Made by a program: the position numbers and the translations under genes. A model generated the notes under the pieces. The model made no database searches, had not been told where the DNA came from, and was given only the letters and a program-made list of their open reading frames with translations. A stretch of 64,000 bases of DNA from Amoebophrya sp. A120 (lineage: Eukaryota; Sar; Dinophyceae; Syndiniales; Amoebophryaceae), in NCBI GenBank assembly GCA_905178155.1, contig CAJINV010000006.1, positions 3,968,130 to 4,032,129 of the forward strand, given 5' to 3'. How positions within the stretch are numbered: the stretch's first letter is position 1; the number at the start of each line of letters is the position of its first letter. Below are positions 53,201 to 62,400 of this stretch, in pieces.

Positions 53201-54487
53201 CGGAAGTGGCTCTTCGTCGGCGACCTGCACGTCTTCAACGACCAACAATTCATCCACGAGGTATTTGTGGTCGTTGATCGCCTCGGAGGAAACAGGACCA
53301 CGACGACGTGAAACATTACTACTAGATGCTGCTGCTGCACCTCCTTCTGCATAAAAATCGTTATCCAACACTGAAGACGAGGGCAGGGCTAGTGACAATT
53401 CGAAGTGCATGTCCAGGTTCTTCAGCAGGTCCAAACCTTGCGATGTTAAGTACTGTACCCACTTGTCCTTCAATTCCCTTATTGTCCAATTTTTCCAAAT
53501 CTCTTTCGGAATCACGGCAATCAGGTTGCCGTTCAAGCCCCGGACCTGGAGCTGCTGCTGCTCTTCCGATGTCGTGGTGGGATGAAAAAATTCAGCATCT
53601 TCGTAGCCGTGCAGACCCGAAGCAGACCCCTCAGCTGGTGTATTAATTCCCGTTGATGCAGCGGCATTATCAAGGCCCTGCTGCTGACGAAGCCGGAGGC
53701 TCCTGGGACTCAAGGTACTAGTGTTTGCTTCGTTCCTGCCGGTACTAGTACCCTGTCTGCTTTGTGAAGAAGAAGCGGTACCTCGAGTTGTACATCCTGC
53801 AGGCTGCTTCACTGCCCCTCCACTTGACGACGGCGGTTTCTTCACCCCGCCTGTGCCAAACCAGGTCGACGACGAGAATCCTGAAGATGATCCGCTCGGA
53901 CACCTCCCATGCGTTGCGTTCACGCCTGGCAGAGCGTGGTCGTCGTGGCCACCAGGAACAATTGTTCCTCCGGAAGCAGGCAACACCCTTCCCCCCGCCG
54001 TGGGAATGAAAGCCCCGGATTTGTACCTCGTGTCAGCTGTTGCTGGAAAAGGGTGTTCGGCCGAAGCAGAATGATAAGTAGTACCGCGAGCAGGTTTTTC
54101 TCGCACCTCGGGACTGAAGGGACGGACCGCTGTGGCGCCGGAAGATGATGCGTCAACATGTTCGTCATGCTGTTGCCGATACCTGCCAGCGAATGCCAGG
54201 TCACGAGCACCAGAGGTCTCCTGCTGCCCACTGCTATCCTTCGAGGAGATCCTCTCCCAAAAGCCCTGGAGTCTTTGGAAAGGAGAGGAAATGGTAGATG
54301 CAGCGTGTAGTGGCTGACCCTGTGGTGCTGCACGTGCGCCATGATCTTTACCGCTCCTCGGTGCGGAGCGAAGCTTGGTCGCTAAAGTTGAAGACAGGCG
54401 TGTGTTGCTGCAAAGCAGCAGCAGTAGCCGCACCATTTTGGCGGGCGGGAGAGAAGCGGGAGTCATAGCAGGAGGTCTACTTGTCAT
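50218..54487 (-). CDS. large protein of unknown function, introners in the C-terminal half only
   Basis: Unrecognised. Exons 54487-53015, 52872-52807, 52510-52280, 52113-51943, 51725-51556, 51296-51186 and 50962-50218 sum, after dropping six duplication copies, to 2937 nt, or 978 residues plus stop. A hydrophobic MVRLLLLLC near residue 18 may be a signal anchor. About 270 Ser/Gly/Pro/Thr-rich residues precede a more ordered block (LIAVIPKEIWKNWTIRELKD, then QYLTSQGLDLLKNLDMHFEL). Later blocks are VIKTELSVNMEKICKKFRFL, a Glu/Gln coiled coil ending KEQLKKFVERRQL, and a C-terminal domain (KHYTVLRIRLNSVVSPNLSK, GYVFRRRGIFVDVGERNQLE, MKLVQQMKMPVNLELIVHLS). The frame is continuous across all six introner junctions. 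Confidence 0.7.
50963..51185. mobile_element. introner, family E
   Basis: Tips TATGACAGTGCACAACTCC and ...TTGTGCACTGTCATA; duplication GCCGG/GCCGC. Confidence 0.93.
51297..51555. mobile_element. introner, family B
   Basis: Tips TATCAAATGCAAATATGTC and ...TTTGCAATGCGTA; exact duplication GTATT. Confidence 0.95.
51726..51942. mobile_element. introner, family F
   Basis: Tips TATCCCACGAAAAAAGTG and ...CTCTTTTTTCTTCCCATA; exact duplication CAACT. Confidence 0.95.
52114..52279. mobile_element. introner, short family F
   Basis: Tips TATCAAACAAAAAAGTGTT and ...AACACTTCTTGCTGTGATA; exact duplication AGCTG. Confidence 0.93.
52511..52806. mobile_element. introner, family I
   Basis: Tips TATGGGAGTGTCAGGACCG and ...TGACACTTCCATA; duplication TGTGT/CGTGT. 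Confidence 0.93.
52873..53014. mobile_element. introner, family A
   Basis: Tips TATGAACTGC and ...GCACAGGATA; exact duplication GAGGT. Confidence 0.95.
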
Positions 54488-56462
54488 GGTTATTGATTCT
54501 TGTTGGTTCTTCGATTGAATCGGTCGAAAAAAAAATGATAAAAAAACAGGTGCAACAATGCAGCGTACAGATGGTGCAAAAAGTCAAAGACAGCTAAGAA
54601 ACCAGCACAGCAGGCGTCGATTGTGCTGCAATAGACCCAAAATTTATCCGAGCAGAGAGTGGCCCGAGGCAAAATGAAAAAAACTTGTTCTCGCAACCTC
54701 TACCCCGCAACCAATGCGGCCATGACCTGGCTGATGCATCTTCCAAAAAGGAGCGCGCTATATAAGATCGAAGTTTTTCTTCTGTGAGAAGTCCGGTGCT
54801 TGAGAAGATCTTCTGAAAAAGCCAAATTGATGGTGCACTGGAACCTCAACAACCTGAACTTAAAGTTGGAGAAGTGCAAGTACTACCAAAACGCGATCAT
54901 GATACGCAGGATCAATCGAATCGGGTGCTCGCGAGTCAACGTGTTTGTGCCATCCAGCGAAGATCAACATCAATCGATCCAACACTTCTACTTACTTCCG
55001 CAGCCGTTCGTGTCTGGTTGTGCAGCTTTAGCGAATTTTTTTTTATCAAATCTCTTTCCCTAAATCTAAACAATTTCATTCGTACTTGATTTATTCCGCC
55101 GGTGGAGTTTATTTGTTTCAACGCCATTTTTTCCTCCACTAGCACAACTATCCAGCTAGGAGTACATTTTTCATCTTGAAACGATTTTTTTTTTGAAAAT
55201 TGTTTTTCGAAACGATATAAAACTGTAAGTAAATCGGAGCTCTAGAAGAAGGGTAGATGAAACCTAAGTTTGAGTTTGGTACAGGCGTGCATTTTTGGAG
55301 AGGTCTCTTGTTTGCATCATCAAGTGCACAGAGTAAATCCTTTATTTTAGCACGACAGTTACTTGCTCAGGTCTGTTAAGCTATAGTAAGTCGTTATTTG
55401 TTGGTACAGAACCTTCCTGCTCATTTGATGTTTCATCACAATATCTGTATCTGATCCGATCGTAGAAACGCCAGAAATGCTGAATTCCCTAGTAAAACAA
55501 GTTTTCTCTGAAATCTGATTAGTTGTAAAGTGTAAACAAGAAACGGTATAAGGAAATCTCTTGTACTGTAATTTTTTGCAATTATTTTCAGCTATTCTGC
55601 TGGTGCTTAGCTTTTCTAGAATTTGATTGCGTGACTGCGCAGCGTATCTAGAAGTATATCGTGTGCTGTATTCCCGAATTTAGGTTCTCTGAAAAGCCTC
55701 GACAATATCATTGGAAAAATAATTCACATATTCAAGTGTATTAACAGAAAGGTAAAATTGTGAAAGCTCTCGTTGGTAGTAGTGTGTCATCACGCGAAGA
55801 GCAGAGCCTTGTGAAGATTCTGATCACAGGCCCTGACTACGCGGACATCACAGCAGGTAAATGGGAGCCGCGATGGTTGATCGATTAACTGCGACGGCGA
55901 CCACCATCCGGTGCAGCTGCGACGGGCAATTGCTATAGTCTCAAGAAGATTTTTGTGTGATAAGTGAATTTTTCTTCGAAATTTTTCCTGCTGGTCCTAA
56001 CAGCGGCTACGATTATTTGCCCTCCCTGTCATGTCGGAGGCCGCAAGGGTAAACGCAAAAAGCTCTCTAAATTTGGTGTTCTTGCTGTAAACTGAAAAAG
56101 CATTAACAAGATCGACAACTGATGTCCCATTGGTGTTTGAAGTTTTTGATAAGTACTCCGATGATTTCTTTGTCTGTGATCAATTATATAAATTCTGCAA
56201 TAAATAAGTGACAACACGTCTGATAAGCGTAACTAAATGAAATCGAAATCTGAATCTGTTTATTCTGAACAATAAGGTTCTAACCTAAGGTCGGTAAAGT
56301 GTGCTTTAAACTGAAAATAATAATCACGAATTTTGATGCCTACGCTGTCATAGACTTTGAAACGGATTTAGGCTATGAATCTGAAACCACTTGCGAATGC
56401 GAGCCGAAAAAATTTTTCTGCAGTACAAATTTCTCTTCTGATTTTGCTAATTCTGGATTAAC
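54488..56462. other. intergenic, no gene recognised
   Basis: Nearly 2 kb of AT-leaning sequence with no introners and only short frames. The TATATAAG at about 54760 is a TATA-like match upstream of the 50-54 kb gene, but distance and significance are unclear. Confidence 0.4.
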
Positions 56463-59400
56463 CTAGTACTGACCTTCCCCCGCACCAGCTCCCTCTTCAT
56501 ATTCCCCCTCGTCATACTCCCCCTGCTCGCCCTGATCCCCATCCGCGGTGGACACCCAGTTTCCATCGTCATCGTAGTAGCCCCCCTCGCCATTCTATCC
56601 CGAGAAAAAACAGACGTTACAGGTACACACTCTGGTGGAAGACACGCAAGACAGACAACCTCTGTCATGCAAGAAATGCATCCCAGCCTCGTATCATTCA
56701 TGTTTTCCCTTATAGTCTGCGCATCACAGGTTTTCTTTGCCATGTCGAGCAACCCTGTGATGCAGAAACTCCAACAAGTGTGTAACTGTAACACTTTTTT
56801 CCTGTGATACATTCTCCTGGTTCTCGTCGTAGCTCCCCTTGGAGTCGTAGTTGCCGCTACACTATCCAGTGGAAAATCATCGTACTAGTATAGGTTCTTG
56901 CAAGACAAATTTCTTCAGCATGAGAACTGGAATCTGTAATGCGGAATTACCTCAAGAAAAAGATTTGTAATGCATAACTGCAAGCAATTGCTACGAGTAC
57001 GATGTACTTTTGCAATGCATATACCCTCCTCCTGTCCATCGTCCTCGACGGACTCCACTTCCCGTGCGCTGCTCCGTCGGGGTGCGCCATCCAGCACCAT
57101 GCTCCGAGTCGTGGATCTACGAGCCGCGTCGTCGTCCTCCTCGTTCTTTTTCGGCGGGGGGCGCACCGGCCCTAGGACTCCGCCGCCGAAATTTCGCTTC
57201 AACTTGCTATCAAAAGGAAAAATCTCCCCTCCCAATATCGAAAAGGAAATCTGTGACGCTGGATTTGCGTACACAAGTCAGATCTGTCTTGCAGTAGAAG
57301 ACTGCAGGCATATGCCAACCCTCGGCGGCGAGGTTTTGCTTTTGACATAGGCGCCTAGCATTACAAATGTCCACCCTGTAGGCCCAGCAGCATTACAAAC
57401 CGCCTGCACAATGCGGCGCAGCCTGTGGGGTTGCCTTCTTGCAAGACATCACAGGCGATCTGTGATAACAAATCAGCATTGCAAATTTTCGTTGGCTTCC
57501 TTTTCGATATGGGGAGGGTGGATTTTTGCTTACGATACTTGCTTTCTCTTGACTTGGCCGCGTCGCGGTACTTCGCGTCTAGGTGTTGGTGGTAGTCAAA
57601 AATTTGCTTGTCCGTTTCCAGATACTTTTCCGCGACCGTGTCCCTCCGCGGTCCCGTGTCCGTTGACACGATGGATTTCTTGGACGCGCCGGCGGCTAAG
57701 AACCCGGCATCCGCTAAAGCGTCAGCATCGAGATCAACCCCAGCCTTGATGTCCGCGATGTAGCTTCCTCGGCGCTTGATGTGGGAGTCGAGCTCCAAGT
57801 GCCGGGCCATTTTTTCTTTGTCCAGGTAGTACTGTCGTCCGTGCGAGAAGTCTAGACTGTCCCGGAACTTGACATAGTGCTCCAAAATGTCCGACATCAA
57901 GTCGGACAGCGCGCCGACCAGAATACCGAAGAAGATCAGGCCGAGGAAACACTGGAAGTAGCAGAGGAAGATCCCGGTGTATGTCTCAAAGTCCGGCGTG
58001 ACCCACTCGCCGAGCAGAAAGAAGAGCGTGTACATCATGCTCGTCGGAATGGAGTCAAACGCCCCACCCATCTCGCGCTCCGCGTACCACCAAAGACCCG
58101 AGCAGACGCACAGCGTATGCATTGCAAATATGTCTGGGTCTGGAAGGTGGTAACTTGTGATGCTGTCTTTGGATTCCAGAAAAATCTGTATTGCATAAAC
58201 TAGCAAGAGGAGTCCAGTTTGTGCCACGCGGGGAGGGCGTTTCTCATGCGAGATACGCATGATCAGGAAGCCCTGTGAGAATCTGTGAAGATGCTAGGGC
58301 ATGCATTACAGGCGTCATGGGTCATGCAAAACGTGCATGACAAACGTGGCAATCTATCTTCCAGACCGAGACCCAGACATATTTGCATTTGCTACAGCGT
58401 GAACAGCGACAACGACAGTCCGCCCTGGAAAATGACGAAAAAGGTCCCCATATCCTGACTAAAAACGTCCCCACACCAGAGTCAAGATGGTAAATCTGCT
58501 AGACAAATCAACCAGCTTTGGCTGTTTCGCATGACAAGTTTATCCTTGTAATGAGTAATCCTGTTTAGGTAGTTCAGCAGCATAACAGATCTAGCATATA
58601 ATGCTGATTATAGCATCACAAACCCCAGAACACGAGTAGAAAATGCCTTTGATGGGGCTCAGCATGATAAACTTCTTTGGCATGCAGATTTGCATTACAA
58701 CTCTGGTGTGGGGACGTTTTTACTCAGGATACCCCATGCCGTTGTAGAAGCTGCGGATCCCGCGGAAGAAGCCCAGGTTAACAAAATGGATCACGTGCAG
58801 AGCAAGGACACACTGGAGAAAGTTGTTGGCGAACAAGGCGTGGTACTCGTTTTCTGGCATCCGCGTTTTCTCACCTTGGGCGTCGAGACGAGCCTGTGAC
58901 CGATTTTTTTCACTTTATTTGATGCAAAAATGAATGAAGATCATGGTTGTGCTGATTTCAAAATTCATGATCATGCAGACCACACAAGGAATAAAACATT
59001 GACATTCCTTATTCAATTTATCTCGTCGCATTTTTCCCAATATTAAAACAAGCGTCGCTTCATGTGACAGTTGTACCACTTGTGGCCATTCCTCCGGATC
59101 CAGTAAAAAGAGCTGCTCGAGAACCAGCCACACGAACGCGGCTAGTAATACAGCGTCAACCACCCTGACGAAGCCAAACAGCTCGTACACGACGGAAAAT
59201 TTACTGGTCACGTTGTCCGGGGCCGCCCGGAGGTACAGCGAATACTCGATCACGTAAAACACGAACAACACGCACTCGATGCAAAAAAAGCCAAACGCCC
59301 AATCCCCTACCTCTGGGGTTGCGTAGCCCTTGCTGGTGAACTGCCGCGCGTCCTCGCCCGCGAGCACGTACAGCGACGCGTCACAGGATTGGAATATGCC

Positions 59401-62400
59401 GTCGATGGTGGTAAACAGATGACATGTGATATCCTGAGTAAAAGCGTAGCCACACCAGAGTTGTAATGCAGATTTGCAAAGACAGGAAGACTTGTAACGC
59501 GCATCCCCATGAGAGCCATTTCCAATTCTGTTTTGGAATTTGTGATGCTGTGAACAGGATGAGCAGATGAATCTGTGACGCGGCTGCACTTGCTAACCTG
59601 CACTACACTGCATAGTCCAACTTGTTTTGTCAAGCGTGACTCACAAAACTCCTAGGTTTGTGTTGCAAAATCCTCATCCTGACTCTGGTGTGGGTACGTT
59701 TTTACTCCGGATATGTGAGCATGAAGTACTGGTAGAACAGACCGAACCTGTCGTTCAGGTACCTGGGTTGGTCCGCAACGAGGCCCAGCGCGAGGTTCCT
59801 CTTCTGCCTCCGCCCCTGTTTTGTGTTGGGAATCGGGGGAATTATTGCCTCCTCTTCCTGCCCCTCCCCGCTGTACTGACTGGACATCTTGGCCAACGAC
59901 TTCGCCGCGCCGGACGGCATGCCGGAGGATCGATAGGAGTGGGAGACGGAGGTGTGGCCGGAGGCGTTATCCAGGAAAAAAGCTCCTGTGTAAGTGTAAC
60001 TTTGTAGGAAGAACAGCACCACAAATTCGTTTTGCATGCTTACAGGGAATAGAACCTGTCATGCGCAGCTAGTACGCGGAAACACGTGTGAAAGTTGCCT
60101 AAGCCTATGACGCACATCTAGCATGACAAATGTATAGAGTTTTGCATTTCCTGCATCACAGACCTTACGCAGCTTTTTTCTTGCATATGCGTAGGAGCTC
60201 GACCAGTATTGGGTCTTGCTTTCTTCCCCGTCGCCTATGCTGAGCAAAAACGTCCCCACCCCAGAGTCTTCAAGTTGGGAACTCAGCAACACAAATCCGG
60301 AAGCTTTGGGGGTGACGCATGACAAAAACACGACCAGAAATGCTTGTCGTGGGGGTGCGCATTCCAAATGTTGCTGGAATTGCAGATCTGCATGACAAGT
60401 CTGGGGTGGAGACATTTTTGCTCAGGATATCGCCCCCGTCTTCTTCACTTGGGTACGTCCCCTCCGATTGGGTTGCCAGGTCTTCGTGGCTGTTATGGAA
60501 GTGCACAACTTCGCCTGCCCCTCATTTGTATGGCGTCCGCAGCAATACAAACACCAGCACCCGTGGAGCTTGTGCATGACAAATCCATGCGCCTAGCCTG
60601 GTACTGTTTAAGCTTTCCGAAGTAGATGAATTTGTGATGCAAGCAGCGCCACAAGAGGCAGCGCTTGGGCTTCGCTTGGCTTTGGGGTTTTGCATGACAA
60701 AGGAGGGGGACGAGGGAGAGCTGTGCACTCTCATAGTAGTCTTCGTCCGTGTATTCCTGCTCCTCATCGTAAAATATCAAATGCAAAAATGTCTGGGTCT
60801 GGAAGATTGCAACTTGTCATGCAAAATCCGAATCATGCAAAAATCTGTGTTGCACGAGAGCCAAAAGCTGTCCACTTTCGACCATGTTGGGACGGAGTTT
60901 CTCATGCAGGAGAGGCATGACAGAGACCTCAAAAAGTCTGTCATGCTAGGTCCCGCATTCCAGACCTCATTGGTCATGAAAAACCTGCATGACAAGTCTG
61001 CATTCTTCCAGACCCAGACAATTTTGCAATTCGTATAAAATTGAAATACCTGTTTCGGCTTCCCATCTGGCCCGGTTGTTGTGGTAACGCGCACCGGGGC
61101 TTTGTTTTGTTGATTTCTACTCGAAGAAGTACTTCTTGATTTATCTCCCGCCCTTGATGAAGTAGTAGATGATCTTCCTCCTGCGATCGTCGGAATAGGC
61201 TCCACTGCGGTTTTGCTGCTGGTGGACCGCTTGGAGGACGAAGTTGATGAGGAAGAAGAAGAGGACGTTGTGCCTAGTACTTTGTTCTTCGACGCATTGT
61301 TCCTACTGGACGATGCTGCTTTGTGCCCTCCCTCAAAATTCGCGGCCAACCCGCCGCCGGCAACGAAGCCCCCGGGGCCGCCTTGCTGGCCACCTTCGTC
61401 GTAATTTTCGTCGTACTCCCCGGATTCGCCGTAATTCTCCTCCCCGTTTATCCTGTGTAAAAACGTCCCCACACCATAGTTGTCATGCAGCTCTGCATGT
61501 TTAAAATGTTTCTCATGCGGAGCCCCATGAGCAGCATTTTCTAATGCGGTTTGGAAATTCCAATTTGTCATGGTCCAATCAGCATGAGATACTAGATGTG
61601 TAATGCTGCTGAACTAGCTCAAACAGCACTACACTACGCGTCCAAATTTGTCATGCGAAACAGCCAAAGCTTATGGATTTGTCTAGCGGATTTCCAATCT
61701 TAACTCTGGTGTGGGGACATTTTTACTCAGGATACCATTTTCGTCATACTCCCCAGATTCCGGGTACGCCTCGCCGTTTTCATCGTTATCAAGTGCAAAT
61801 ATCGATCTGGGTCTGGAAGAATGCATGTTTGTCATGCTTCTCTGACATGACTCTTAAATCTGTCATGCACGTTACGCAAGAGCTGCGCCATTTTTCTGTC
61901 ATGCGTAAACGCAGTTTGTCATGCATAATAGGCAACACCTAGAAGAAGCTCAGAAACTTGTCATGCTGAGCCAGCACTTGTGGCCTCCTCATGATACGCC
62001 ACCCAGCATCACAAGTTTCCACAGACCCCGACACTGTTACAATCCATAATCGTACTGACTATCATATTCCCCATCGTCTTCTGCAACCGAGCTCAGCTGG
62101 GAGCCCTTCTATAACGCGCTCAGGTGTAGTTACAATCTCAAACGTTACGAATAGAATCTGGAATTTGTGTTGCAAAATGTGCAACATCTGGCCAACTCCC
62201 ACAGGAGCGCGCATGACAAGTTTCGGAGCTCCAAACCACATGAGAATCTGGCGAAATTTGTATTGCGAAAACCCCAAGTCTCTGTACGGTACTCATGCTG
62301 TTTATGCAAGACAAATTTCAGATTCTATTGTAAAACGTTTGAGATTGTAACGTCTGAGCAAGCCATACCTTCTGCGACCCCTTTTTCCTCTTTGAAGCCC

